NCBI GenBank assembly: GCA_046345315.1
Contig: JBKDKA010000108.1
Location: 1 to 64,000 of the forward strand
DNA from: F1-80-MAGs062 sp046345315
Lineage (GTDB): Bacteria; Planctomycetota; Planctomycetia; Planctomycetales; Planctomycetaceae
DNA length: 64,000 nucleotides
Reading direction: 5' to 3'
Part shown: piece by piece, positions 34,194 through 43,236 of the stretch
Position numbering within the stretch: the stretch's first letter is position 1
Layout: each line of letters starts with the position of its first letter
Notes under the pieces: model-generated
What the model was told of the DNA's origin: nothing
Databases searched by the model: none
The model's input: the letters and a program-made list of their open reading frames with translations, nothing else
Translations under genes and position numbers: made by a program

Positions 34194-34664
34194 TCATGCA
34201 TCGAACGCGGCGGGAGGCCGAAAAATTCCGGGAGCAATCAGCAGCTCACCGGATTCAGATTCCGGAATGATTCGTTCGCCTGTTTGAGGCGCTGAGGGCA
34301 ACTCAGGGGAGAGGATTCCATCAGTAGGCCAGCCCCGCAGATCCGGAAATCCGGGCGTGGGTACAGACAGGGGCAATGACTTCTGACGACAACGAAGTCC
34401 TCGACACGGTTCCGGATGCGGAGCGGGCGACGATTGACTTCGCTCCGAACGCAATTCTTCGGAGACGACGCTGGATCTCCCCGGAGATTCAGTGACTGCT
34501 GATTCCGAGACGCGTCTGCCGTTCTGAATGAGGTAATGCCCGCAGGTTTCACCTCGAACTTCAGAAGAGTCCGACATCAAAACGAGCAGCAGACCAATAG
34601 CAGGCATCAGGAGCCTTGCTTTGACCCGAGGAGCGTCTGATTGCCTTCGGGAGAAACTCATCAT
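34194..34664 (-). CDS. Small secreted Pro-rich protein of unknown function
   Basis: From ATG 34664 (a TTG at 34694 would add 10 residues) the product has about 156 residues with a signal peptide (KARLLMPAIGLLLVLM) ending near VRGETCGHYL. The mature protein starts with CGHYLIQNGRRV, has a central PCRGLRCRQ cysteine pair and a Pro/Glu-rich tail (ESGELLIAPGIFRPP). CGHY and PCxGxxC segments recur in short exported proteins of planctomycetes as I know them, but no function is known. Other frames over this stretch have no such features. Confidence 0.55.
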   Translation of the reverse strand: MMSFSRRQSDAPRVKARLLMPAIGLLLVLMSDSSEVRGETCGHYLIQNGRRVSESAVTESPGRSSVVSEELRSERSQSSPAPHPEPCRGLRCRQKSLPLSVPTPGFPDLRGWPTDGILSPELPSAPQTGERIIPESESGELLIAPGIFRPPAAFDA

Positions 34665-34934
34665 GGTCTGAAGAAACACCTCAGGAACGACCAAACACGC
34701 CGTAATGTCACCGATTCAATTCGAAACCCCATTCATTCTGCGCGAATTACTTCCACCCTGACTTGGAAATGGTACGCAACCAAAAGTTGATCTGCGAGCA
34801 AAATCCTCGAATTTCAATGCAGATAGATCCAGTCACACCATACGACGAGCGGACAGCTTTCGCGGAATCTCGCCCGAAGCTCCATTACAGAACTCTGCGG
34901 CGACGCATCCTCAATGCTCCTGTCCAGCGATGAT

Positions 34935-36113
34935 TCATCGCAGTTCTGGTGTCCTGTAGATCACTTTCCTGCCAACCTGAATTTCGACGTCCACGAGATA
35001 CGGGGCGATTCCGTCGAAGTCCGGTTCGATGCCGAGGCCCGGAGCGTCGGGGACGTGCAATAGTCCATTCGAATCCGGTGCCAGATGATTCTTCGTCATG
35101 GCGCGAGCCAGCGACTTGAGTTCCGTCGGGAATTCACAGATGGAATCGGATTCCAGTCCCGCAAACGGCTGCAGTGAGGCGGACAACGCAAGATTGGATG
35201 TGAAGGTGTGGTTGACGTAGGTCACGCCCTTCGCGGATGCATAGTCGGCGACGTCCTTTGAAATGGTGATTCCGCCAATTCGGCCAGCATCGATCTGAAC
35301 ATACCTGAGTCCTGCGTAGTCGATCATGTGGCGAGCCATGTGATAGTTGTGACAGCCCTCACCACCGGCCATTCCGACGGAGCCGCTTTCCTTCGAGAGC
35401 GCGTGATACTCTTCGAGAGCTCCGGAAACGAACGGCTCCTCGAGCCATGTCGCTCGCACTTCCTGAAGCATGGCCAGTCGAGCTCGAGCGGCGGCAACAT
35501 CGGTGTTCCAGACGGTACCGGCGTCGACGAGAAGAATGCCGTCCCTACCCAGCCCTTCCCGGGCTGCAGCAAGCTGATCGCGATCGTTATCAACGCTTCC
35601 CACACCGAATGGGCCCCATCCGAATTTGGCAGCGCGGAAGCCCTGAGCAACGATGGTCTTTGCTTTTGCCAACGTCTCTGATGCGGAGTCGCCGAACAAC
35701 ACAGAGGCGTAGGGGGTCTTCGGGAAACGGGATTTGTAGCCGAGAAGTTTCCAGACAGGTTCGCTCAGCCGGTGACCCAGCAGATCCCAGAGTGCGATAT
35801 CGATACCCGAGAGCGTATGGTCGGCCTGCAGCAGATCCAGACTGTTGGCACGAACGAGATTGCCGATTCGGCGGATGTCACTGACGTCGTTAAGCTCCTG
35901 ACCAACCACAGATGCGATGACCGGCTTGCACGCACTGTGAGACATCGGACAGATCAGGCTCGCGATGGACACCAGTGGAGCCGCTTCGCATTCGCCCCAG
36001 CCCACATGATCGCCGGCTGCCACTCGAACCAGCAGTGCATCCTGACTTCCGTCGCCGATGTCCAGAACTTCGGGCATGGACAGGTAATAGAAATCAACCG
36101 AATCAATTTTCAT
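34935..36113 (-). CDS. Enolase-superfamily enzyme (mandelate racemase/muconate lactonizing type)
   Basis: A 392-residue protein from ATG 36113; a GTG further upstream at 36176 is in frame but adds a basic stretch foreign to the family. The capping domain (1-125) and barrel follow the family: a Lys at 163 (AAKFGWGPF), metal ligands Asp197 (VDAGTVWN), Glu225 or 226 (WLEEPF) and Glu252 (GGEGCHN), and a late His at 302 (YVNHTF). The Lys is in K-x-G rather than the usual KxK. Family members abstract a proton alpha to a carboxylate in acid-sugar or muconate breakdown. Substrate unknown. It follows the ABC permease by 111 bp on the same strand. Confidence 0.9.
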   Translation of the reverse strand: MKIDSVDFYYLSMPEVLDIGDGSQDALLVRVAAGDHVGWGECEAAPLVSIASLICPMSHSACKPVIASVVGQELNDVSDIRRIGNLVRANSLDLLQADHTLSGIDIALWDLLGHRLSEPVWKLLGYKSRFPKTPYASVLFGDSASETLAKAKTIVAQGFRAAKFGWGPFGVGSVDNDRDQLAAAREGLGRDGILLVDAGTVWNTDVAAARARLAMLQEVRATWLEEPFVSGALEEYHALSKESGSVGMAGGEGCHNYHMARHMIDYAGLRYVQIDAGRIGGITISKDVADYASAKGVTYVNHTFTSNLALSASLQPFAGLESDSICEFPTELKSLARAMTKNHLAPDSNGLLHVPDAPGLGIEPDFDGIAPYLVDVEIQVGRKVIYRTPELR

Positions 36114-36224
36114 AACACTGATACGAGCGCCGCCCGTCCCCCCCGATTTCAACTTCAGTCTCAGCCACCAGAACACCTGGCTGTCCGAAGGGTAAGTGTT
36201 TCCGACGGTTTCGAACAGTGAACG

Positions 36225-39200
36225 TCAGGGCTGTGACTCTGGCTCAGCCGAGACCTGCCATGTCAGCCATTCCGGGGGATGGCTGAGACCGCAGAGGACA
36301 ATGGAATTTTCCTTCAGGACGACTGGACTACCGCCGGCATTTCGAAGAATTGGATCGTGATAGTTCTGGGACTGAGCGATCAGTATGGGCTGTCCGGCGG
36401 CTATCGATGCCGTTGCGTCATTATTGGACATTCGATCGAGCGGGAATGGCTGTCCGATGCCCTGAGGAGCATACACAAAGAATGTGCCTGTCCACGGATC
36501 GAGATGATCAACCGGGGAGTGTCCACGGCCGCTGGTGGACTGAATCGGACTCAGGGACGGGAGCCTGAGAAGTGAATCCGGAAAACTTCCATGCTGAAGG
36601 CGGTACTGATGAAGTCGAATTGAGAGCACTGCAGCTCGTTCGAGGGCGATGGTGTCCATCATGATGGTTGCCTTTTCGGTGATCAGAAAATCTTCTGATT
36701 CATCGCCGATCCATGCTCCTCGAGCGTAGTTTTCGATCTGATTTCGCTGGCCAGACGAACTGACTTCCGGAAACATCATGAAAGAGTAGTAGTAAGGACT
36801 TGCGTACTGATAGTTTAATCTGCACAGCCCTGTACTTCTCAGATATTCGCCGGACAACAGCATCACTTTCCATGCTCGCAGACCTTCGGCATCCGACAGA
36901 TTGTTCAGCATACCGAATTCATCGCTGTCACGTGGGTACACAGCTTTGATCCCTGCAAACGCGGCGTTCACCCGTGGTTCTCCGTTCAATTGCTGATCGA
37001 TCTGGAGACGTCCATCCTGAGTCGCTGCGAGTGCGAAAAACATCTCGCGATGTCGCAGCATCGCTTCGATCGATGAACCCCCGTCGTTGAGAGATCCCGC
37101 CCGTGCACCAACCTCCGGGCGGTCGAATGAAGAGGCCGGCCCGAGATACACCGGCGGCAGCAGTTCGACAATGAGTCTGCTCAGGTCTTCGGAAGAAGGA
37201 TCCACTTCGCCCAGGACAGTCATGAACCGTCCCAGTGCCAGTCGTTCGAAACGCAGACAGGTTTTCCAGGCTTTCCAGCTGGATGTCTGGTAAGCAAGCT
37301 GACGACCGAACCGCACGGCGCGGACCAGTTGGCGCAGTGCCCCGGCGCCGTCACCGGCTTCCTGCAGCAGTCGAGCATCTTCCAGCAGGATGCAGACGAT
37401 GACCGGTGCCGGTGAATTCGTCCAGGGCATTCTCCATCGAAATGGAATCGCCGCCTGAGCAGCTGGAAGCTCATCCAGCCGTTCCAGTTTCTCGACGATG
37501 GGCTTCAATTGTTCTCGAGACAAACCAGCGGCGAATCGAAGATGGAATCCTGCTGAATCTGAATCGAGATCCGGGCGAGGAGTGATCGTCGAATTGAGTT
37601 TCGCCATCGCCTCGGAAAGCTGTGTCCATGGTTCCAGTTCTGCCGCAGTGCGAGCGACACCCAACGCCGCGGGTGCATCACGGCGAATCTGAAACGCTCG
37701 TGCGGGATTGATTACCGGCACGTGGTACCAGGCTTCACGAGCGATGATTCCGAACAGGAGTACCGGTCCGATGACCCACGCGGCCTGATAAAAACGCAGC
37801 CGCCAGGTGACTCTACGATCCATCCAGTATCGGGAGGTTGCTGCGGTTGCCAGGAACAGGCAGAGTGAAACTGGTACGAGTGTCAGCCAGACTGACCTGC
37901 CGAATCCTCCGATCACGGTAATGCCGACGGAACACAACAATCCCAGCAGCATCCATGAACCGGCGAACGCCAGCAATTGACGCTGAATCCAGCAGGCCAT
38001 CAACTGGCCGCTGCCGAAGACGGCGAGGATTCCTCCCATACAGACGCCGACACCCAGTGAAACTGAACCTGTTTGACTATAGGATTGCGACACAAGGTGC
38101 GTGATTCCGCCGAGAATCGTTTGCAGGGAAGTCGTCTGACTGTTCGAGGGGACAAGACGTGAGTTGGGCACCAGCGCATCCAGCGCCACAAACACAACGG
38201 CAACGGCCAGCATCATGCCGAACCAGACGGTCGTTCGCACGATCCAGATCCGCAGCGGAGAGACTCCGATTTGGGACAGCATCAGAAACGCACCCGTCCG
38301 CTGGTCGTCTCGAAACGTCTTCTGACCGCATTCATGGATGAAGAACACCAGCAGAATCAACGGGATTGGAAACAACGAGCTGCTCAACAAACAGCCTGCC
38401 ACGAACAATACGACACTCACCGACAGCCAGCGTAAAGCCATCGGCAGCGCTGACGAAAATGCCTGCGCTCCCAGCATCATCGTCTGCCGACCGGAGGATT
38501 CAGGTCTGGCAGCGATGCGCTGAAACAGCTGTGTCACCGAGAATCGAGGAAGCGACGCCCGTAGCGAGTATCGTCGCGTACCTGTTGTAGCCGCCGGTAG
38601 AGTAGCGTCAGTGCGAATTCGTTCCGGGAATGGCAACAGGCCACGATGCCAGCGAGGTGCGATACTGACGAATGCGACTGCCAGCAGGAAACCACCGATG
38701 ATCATTTGGCAAGATAAAAATACTGACGAAGCTTCTTCGATGCTGAAGTCATCGCGCATACCGGGAGCACACACGACCAACAACCAGACAATCAGGATCG
38801 CAGCGCCGATCCCACCGGCCGCGGCGGATGTAACTCGACGAGTCAATAGTGACGCAATGACCGAAGTCCCGCCCATCAGTACACTAAAGCTGACAAGCAT
38901 CGCAATTAATCTCGCCGGGACTGGCGACGTTACCATCGCCGGAAGGGCACCGACGGCCGTTGGCCACATCCAGTGGCTGAATTGCAGACACAGTATCTCG
39001 ACGCACCCAACTACGACCAAGGCGATTGTCAGCAGAAGGACTCCCGCAAAAATGGTCGCCAGCTTCGTGCAGAATAGGTTCCGGGTCGAACACGGGAGCA
39101 TCCGTAACAAATGCACGGTCCGTTCATCCACTTCCCCGGCAAACGCGATTGCGATTGCTGCCAGCCCGAAACTCAGTGGGCCGGTCATTGACAGAGCCCC

Positions 39201-39359
39201 CAGGATCTGCAACACCGGGATCTGTGACCCGACACCGTGGCCCGTGAAGCTGTATAACATGAGTGCCTGAAATCCGGAAACTCCGATCAGGATTGCCAGC
39301 CACAGATCCCGCTGAGCTCGGAATTCTTTCCACATCAGTCGCGTTGTTGCAGTCTTCAT
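36225..39359 (-). CDS. ABC transporter permease with large C-terminal extra domain
   Basis: A 1044-residue protein. The ATG at 39359 is chosen because GGGAG lies 8 nt upstream; a further 28 codons are open. Residues 1-560 hold many hydrophobic helices of an ABC-2-type permease, starting RLMWKEFRAQRDLW, and including NGLLCS-type turns. The remaining 480 residues contain few membrane spans. They end in a helix-rich segment (LERAAVLSIRLHQYRLQHGS) and LDPWTGTFFVYAPQG, a C-terminal domain common in planctomycete proteins. Together with the ATPase upstream it should form an export complex; what it exports is unknown. Regulated presumably by the GntR gene at the head of the run. Confidence 0.85.
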   Translation of the reverse strand: MKTATTRLMWKEFRAQRDLWLAILIGVSGFQALMLYSFTGHGVGSQIPVLQILGALSMTGPLSFGLAAIAIAFAGEVDERTVHLLRMLPCSTRNLFCTKLATIFAGVLLLTIALVVVGCVEILCLQFSHWMWPTAVGALPAMVTSPVPARLIAMLVSFSVLMGGTSVIASLLTRRVTSAAAGGIGAAILIVWLLVVCAPGMRDDFSIEEASSVFLSCQMIIGGFLLAVAFVSIAPRWHRGLLPFPERIRTDATLPAATTGTRRYSLRASLPRFSVTQLFQRIAARPESSGRQTMMLGAQAFSSALPMALRWLSVSVVLFVAGCLLSSSLFPIPLILLVFFIHECGQKTFRDDQRTGAFLMLSQIGVSPLRIWIVRTTVWFGMMLAVAVVFVALDALVPNSRLVPSNSQTTSLQTILGGITHLVSQSYSQTGSVSLGVGVCMGGILAVFGSGQLMACWIQRQLLAFAGSWMLLGLLCSVGITVIGGFGRSVWLTLVPVSLCLFLATAATSRYWMDRRVTWRLRFYQAAWVIGPVLLFGIIAREAWYHVPVINPARAFQIRRDAPAALGVARTAAELEPWTQLSEAMAKLNSTITPRPDLDSDSAGFHLRFAAGLSREQLKPIVEKLERLDELPAAQAAIPFRWRMPWTNSPAPVIVCILLEDARLLQEAGDGAGALRQLVRAVRFGRQLAYQTSSWKAWKTCLRFERLALGRFMTVLGEVDPSSEDLSRLIVELLPPVYLGPASSFDRPEVGARAGSLNDGGSSIEAMLRHREMFFALAATQDGRLQIDQQLNGEPRVNAAFAGIKAVYPRDSDEFGMLNNLSDAEGLRAWKVMLLSGEYLRSTGLCRLNYQYASPYYYSFMMFPEVSSSGQRNQIENYARGAWIGDESEDFLITEKATIMMDTIALERAAVLSIRLHQYRLQHGSFPDSLLRLPSLSPIQSTSGRGHSPVDHLDPWTGTFFVYAPQGIGQPFPLDRMSNNDATASIAAGQPILIAQSQNYHDPILRNAGGSPVVLKENSIVLCGLSHPPEWLTWQVSAEPESQP

Positions 39360-39472
39360 GGGAAACAGCTCCCTTTTGTTGGCAAGATCGATATCGCAGG
39401 GAATTACTTGTAGGGTGTGACAAGCGAAGCGCAGGCACACCATCGGTGTTGTTTGTTATTCCTCAATCAACT

Positions 39473-39594
39473 GACGCCACCGGGTTTATCCCGCTGGTTG
39501 ACCGGCCTTTGCACTACACACGTCGCAACTGAAACTGGAACCGGAGTAGTGCAAAAGCCTGTTTCCACCGGGGTCAACCCGGTGGCGAAGGACG
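39473..39594. repeat. 45-bp imperfect inverted repeat between ABC genes
   Basis: Left arm 39473-39517 (GCCACCGGGTTTATCCCGCT, then CTTTGCACTAC) and right arm 39546-39594 (GTAGTGCAAAAGCC, then CAACCCGGTGGC) are reverse complements at most positions with a 28-bp spacer. The arrangement looks like a small non-autonomous repeat, and it lies in the 377-bp gap between the ABC ATPase and permease genes. It could form a large hairpin in their shared transcript. Confidence 0.7.
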
Positions 39595-39736
39595 TTTCGC
39601 CTGCATGGGACTGAGTGATATTGATGATCCATCTCGAACGTAGAAGTTGTCTGGTCACCGAAATTTTTGGCAGCCGTTCAGTGGTTCGAATGACTGGCAT
39701 ATCCTCTGCCTGGCCACCGGCCCTGAATCGCACACC

Positions 39737-40708
39737 TCAATCCTGACTCCTCACTCCTGTCTCCTTCCCCCTGATCGCTGCTGGCTCCGCCAATTCATTT
39801 GTGCGACTCTCCGCCGCATCCTGTCGGTTCTGACGGAGCAACGTGAGCAGGATGTCTTCAAGCGATGGTTTGCGGATGATCGGCTGCGGCCATTCTTGAT
39901 TTCGGCAGAGATCCGCCAGACGACCACCATCGAATTGACGCACCAGCCAGGTGTGATCGTGTTTTCGTGCCACATGAGCCATCACGGAGCCGGGGAACTC
40001 CGGCACCGCGACATCTGCGGCCGGCAGTGTCAGCGTCACTTCTGTGACGGATTGCTTGAGATCATCCAGTCGCTCATGACAGATGACGCGACCGTTCATC
40101 AATACCACCACATCGTCGGCGACTCGTTCGACTTCACCGACCTGATGACTGGAAAGGAGCACTGTTCTGCCTTCTGCCGCGACATCCACCATGCTTTCCA
40201 GAAATTCACGCCGAACCAGCGGATCGAGGCCGGATGTGGGTTCATCCATGATCAGCAACTGAGGTCGATGAGCCATCGCGAGCGACAACGCGACTTTGGC
40301 GCGAGTCCCCTTCGAGAGATTTTTGATTTTCTGAGCGGGATTCAGATCGAAGCGCCGAGTGAGATGTTCGTAGGTGGCCTGAAATCCTGTGGGATAAAAT
40401 CCGGCAGCGAACCAGCCGATTTCGGCGACCGTCATCCATTCATAGAGCGGTGGCGCGTCGGACACAAAACCGACTCGACCACGGATTTCCAGTGGATGAG
40501 TCGCTGATTTCATCCCCAGCACTTCAATGTCTCCCTGGTCGGGAGATTCAAAGCCCAGCATCATCCGGATCGCGGTGCTCTTGCCGGCACCGTTTGCTCC
40601 CAGCAGCGCACAGACCGTTCCTGGCTGAACGTGCAACGAAACCTGATCGAGCGCCTGAATGGTTCCGAAGCGTTTGGATACCTGAGAGAAACGAATGACT
40701 GGTTCCAT
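39737..40708 (-). CDS. ABC transporter ATP-binding protein
   Basis: A 323-residue ATPase with Walker A GANGAGKST, signature LSKGTRAKVALSLAM, Walker B LLIMDEPTSGLDP and the H-loop LLSSHQVGEVE. Such stand-alone ATPases with a C-terminal extension drive ABC-2 exporters or drug and lantibiotic efflux. ATG at 40708 with GGGAG 8 nt upstream; the open frame to 40759 is not used. The last 15 residues (GKETGVRSQD) come from a stretch that looks like a repeat-derived extension. Located between the GntR regulator and the permease, all on the minus strand. Confidence 0.95.
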   Translation of the reverse strand: MEPVIRFSQVSKRFGTIQALDQVSLHVQPGTVCALLGANGAGKSTAIRMMLGFESPDQGDIEVLGMKSATHPLEIRGRVGFVSDAPPLYEWMTVAEIGWFAAGFYPTGFQATYEHLTRRFDLNPAQKIKNLSKGTRAKVALSLAMAHRPQLLIMDEPTSGLDPLVRREFLESMVDVAAEGRTVLLSSHQVGEVERVADDVVVLMNGRVICHERLDDLKQSVTEVTLTLPAADVAVPEFPGSVMAHVARKHDHTWLVRQFDGGRLADLCRNQEWPQPIIRKPSLEDILLTLLRQNRQDAAESRTNELAEPAAIRGKETGVRSQD

Positions 40709-40840
40709 GATGAGATCTCCCGATTGAAAGGAAGTTGGTCGACTCAGGATGTCACACACTTTGTCGTGATCGAATGTGTGCCCTGTCCATCACATGTGTT
40801 CGAGAGCTGTGACTTCGAGATGTTGTGGTTTCGGCATCAT

Positions 40841-40868
40841 GTCATTCCCGCGCAGGCGGGAATGACGA
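40841..40868. repeat. ATTCCC..GGGAAT hairpin, short copy A4
   Basis: A single perfect hairpin GTCATTCCCGCGCAGG continuing CGGGAATGAC, without the second unit seen in A2 and A3. It lies in the 210-bp gap between the GntR gene and the ABC ATPase gene. Confidence 0.8.
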
Positions 40869-40918
40869 AGCGTGCGAAATCTTCTGTTCCGACATCGCAG
40901 GACTCCGTCCCCGAATAC

Positions 40919-41323
40919 TCATGAACCCGGGTCAGGGACCTCACGCTGATTCAGCCGGTCCCACTCAGACTGAATCAATTGCTGAACTTCGGCCAGGGCA
41001 ATTCCGTTGTGATGAGCTTCGCTGAGAACCGAGCGGAGACGGTCATCGATCATCTGCAGTCGTTCGCTGCGGCAGACATGAGGAGCGTCCGGTGATACGG
41101 CCAGACCGGTACCCCGAATCGAGACCAGAATTCCGGCGGACTGCAGATCGCGATAGGCTCTTGCGACGGTGTTGACGTTGACGGCCGCCTGAATGGCCAG
41201 TTCACGCACAGACGGCACGTGTTCCCCGACAAGCAACGATCCATTCGCGACAGCAAACTTCACCTGCCGGCAGATCTGCTCGTAAATCGGGATCCCGTTG
41301 TTCACATCAATCTGACAGATCAT
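40919..41323 (-). CDS. GntR-family regulator, YtrA subfamily
   Basis: A 134-residue regulator from ATG 41323 with GGAG 6 nt upstream (a TTG at 41335 is in frame but overlaps the operator). The N-terminal winged helix (about 5-75) has the motifs GIPIYEQICRQVKFAV and VPSVRELAIQAAVNVNTVAR; the short C-terminal part ends in a helix with no effector domain, as in YtrA-type regulators, which control adjacent ABC transporter operons. Its own promoter carries a perfect palindrome at 41334-41363. Likely represses the ABC genes and itself. Confidence 0.93.
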   Translation of the reverse strand: MICQIDVNNGIPIYEQICRQVKFAVANGSLLVGEHVPSVRELAIQAAVNVNTVARAYRDLQSAGILVSIRGTGLAVSPDAPHVCRSERLQMIDDRLRSVLSEAHHNGIALAEVQQLIQSEWDRLNQREVPDPGS

Positions 41324-41333
41324 GGTGAACTCC

Positions 41334-41363
41334 AATACTGTAATGGTTACATATTACAGTATT
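41334..41363. promoter_or_regulatory. Palindromic operator upstream of the GntR gene
   Basis: A perfect 11-bp inverted repeat, AATACTGTAAT at 41334-41344 and ATTACAGTATT at 41353-41363, spacer 8 bp. It starts 11 bp before the regulator's ATG. Its form, with an AT-rich symmetrical core, fits GntR/YtrA-type operators, so autoregulation of the regulator-ABC operon is likely. No clear -10/-35 pair could be fixed inside it. Confidence 0.8.
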
Positions 41364-41500
41364 GTGTCGTCTGATTGGTCTGTCAATGGAAATCGGGGTT
41401 TTTCCGCTACCCGGTGCTTCTCAGAAATTTGATTTTCCTCGTCATGATTTGCGGGGAGCGGGAAAGATGTCTGAGGAATGCTTTCTGAGTATCTTCGCGG

Positions 41501-41590
41501 GTTTCAAAACTGGGACAGGCACCCTCACCACTGCAGATTGTGCAGAGAAACTCGAGTCCGTCGGGAGCCAGTCCCGTTTTGAAACCACCT
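41501..41590 (+). repeat. Dispersed ~90-bp repeat, copy B6
   Basis: GTTTCAAAACTGGGACAGGC, then CCACTGCAGATTGTGCAGAG and CGTCGGGAGCCAGTCCCGTT followed by TTGAAACCACC. Left and right ends are near-perfect inverted copies (TTTCAAAACTGGGAC with GTCCCGTTTTGAAA). It lies 64 bp before the sigma factor start, between divergent operons. Confidence 0.82.
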
Positions 41591-41653
41591 CCGGACACAA
41601 TCCGGGGCGATGCAGCAACAGTCCCGGCCCATGAACCACAACGGCAGTGTCTG

Positions 41654-42178
41654 ATGGATGAAAAGACAAGACAGGCGGCACGACACTGGGCGCTCGCACA
41701 GCCCGTCGTCTCCGCATTAATCACATCCGTCGTTCGTGATTTTTCCGCACGTGACGATGTTCTGCAGGAAACGGCCGTTGCTGTTCTCGAATCATTTGAC
41801 CGATACCAGCCGGAGCAGTCATTCGTCGGATGGGCTCTCGGAATCGCGCGACATAAGGTTCAGCACTACCTTCGGCGTGTGCGTCGCGATCGGCATCTGT
41901 TCGACGACGAGACTGTGGCTCAACTGGTTGATGCCTTCGAGCTGACGTCTGCCGAACAACCGGGAAAAATTCAGTTTCTCAGTCACTGTCTTCAGAAGCT
42001 GAGTGCACGGGCTCTGCGACTGTGTGAGCTCCGATACTGCGAAGATCTCGGACTGGCTGAAATTTCGAATCGGATGGCAATGTCTCCCAACAACGTCGCG
42101 AAAATTCTTCAGCGGAGCCGCGATCAGCTGCGGGAATGTATTCAGCGAAAAGCATCGCTCGAAGAGGTGGCATCATGA
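41654..42178 (+). CDS. ECF sigma factor (Rhodopirellula/Verrucomicrobium-type)
   Basis: A 174-residue protein from ATG 41654; earlier in-frame codons run through repeat B6 and are unlikely. Region 2 (about 20-85) has VVRDFSARDDVLQETAVAV and FVGWALGIARHKVQHYLRR; region 4 (about 115-160) has LSARALRLCELRYCEDLGL and a helix-turn-helix. This is the sigma type found beside FecR-like membrane proteins in planctomycetes. It overlaps the start of the next gene by 4 nt (ATGA). Likely drives transcription of the sulfatase operon itself. Confidence 0.92.
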   Translation: MDEKTRQAARHWALAQPVVSALITSVVRDFSARDDVLQETAVAVLESFDRYQPEQSFVGWALGIARHKVQHYLRRVRRDRHLFDDETVAQLVDAFELTSAEQPGKIQFLSHCLQKLSARALRLCELRYCEDLGLAEISNRMAMSPNNVAKILQRSRDQLRECIQRKASLEEVAS

Positions 42179-43233
42179 CTCTGGATCATTCGTACCTGAT
42201 CCAGGGATATCTGGATGAGACGCTGTCGTCAGAAGAACATGCGGCTCTGAGCACCTGGATTCGCGAGAATCCGTCGCATGCGAGGCGATTTGCAGAAGAG
42301 CTTTTTCTGCACGATGCTCTTCGAAACGAACTTGCGGCGATCCGGGTAATGCAGGCCAGCGCAGCGGAACCGTCTGCGACCGCACCATCACGACAGCGTT
42401 CCTGGAAGAGCTTTCTTCCAGGTTTCTCACAACGATCGTTTCTCAGAGTTGCTGTGCTGACCGCACTGTCCGTTCTCCTCGTTGTCGGAGCAGTCCTCTT
42501 CGATCGTCAGAACCACACAGCGTCGGCATCCGTGACAGAAGCGTTTCGCATCATGTCCGGGAGTGCATCACTCTCGGATCGAACATACGAGATTCATGTC
42601 GAGGAAAGAACGGTGCCTCGGCGTCCCGAGCGACGGCGCGACGATGGCGACCGCCGACCGCCGAAACCATCGATCGATAATGCGCTGCTGCATGTTCGCG
42701 GAAACAATCAGTTTGTGCTGATTCGGCAGATGGGCCGTGATGGCGCAGGAAATAATCTGAGCTTCGTGACGGGAAGCGACGGGCGAGACAGCTGGGCTGT
42801 TCGTCCCGATGGGCCAGTTCGAGTCAGCTCGGATCTGAACCGCTTCAATCGCGATGTTCCCGGACACGAACATTCCATGCCACTGATCAATGTGCACGAA
42901 GGTTTATCGCATCTGACAGAAGCTTACGACGTGCAGGTGCTGCCTTCGGAACAGTCCGATGAACCTGAATCCGAGAACTCTGGTGACAACAATGTCACCA
43001 CACGACTGCTTGTTGCAGTTCGGAAACGAGGCTTTCGGGGGCCTCGGCGTGTGGAGATTGCTTACGAGGAACAGACGGGACAGATTCGTCAGATGCGTTT
43101 CGTTGAAATGCCCTATGGACCGGAACGGCTCACGGTTCGCCTGACTCTTGCGAGTGACACACCGCTCGGTGAGTCGTATTTCAGTCATGAGTCGCATCAT
43201 GGTCCGGAACGAGCTGTTGAACGGGAAGACTGA
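42175..43233 (+). CDS. Anti-sigma/FecR-like single-pass membrane protein
   Basis: A 352-residue protein from the ATG at 42175. The cytoplasmic N-terminus (SYLIQGYLDETLSSEEHAAL and the HDALRNELA segment) is the usual anti-sigma region paired with this sigma type; a transmembrane helix lies at about 90-109 (VAVLTALSVLLVVGAVLF). The outer part (about 110-350) begins with a region rich in Arg and Asp (RRPERRRDDGDRRPP) and then looks like a beta-rich sensory domain with no known family. It should hold the sigma factor inactive until a signal is sensed outside. Next gene begins 3 nt later. Confidence 0.85.
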   Translation: MTLDHSYLIQGYLDETLSSEEHAALSTWIRENPSHARRFAEELFLHDALRNELAAIRVMQASAAEPSATAPSRQRSWKSFLPGFSQRSFLRVAVLTALSVLLVVGAVLFDRQNHTASASVTEAFRIMSGSASLSDRTYEIHVEERTVPRRPERRRDDGDRRPPKPSIDNALLHVRGNNQFVLIRQMGRDGAGNNLSFVTGSDGRDSWAVRPDGPVRVSSDLNRFNRDVPGHEHSMPLINVHEGLSHLTEAYDVQVLPSEQSDEPESENSGDNNVTTRLLVAVRKRGFRGPRRVEIAYEEQTGQIRQMRFVEMPYGPERLTVRLTLASDTPLGESYFSHESHHGPERAVERED

Positions 43234-43236
43234 CCA

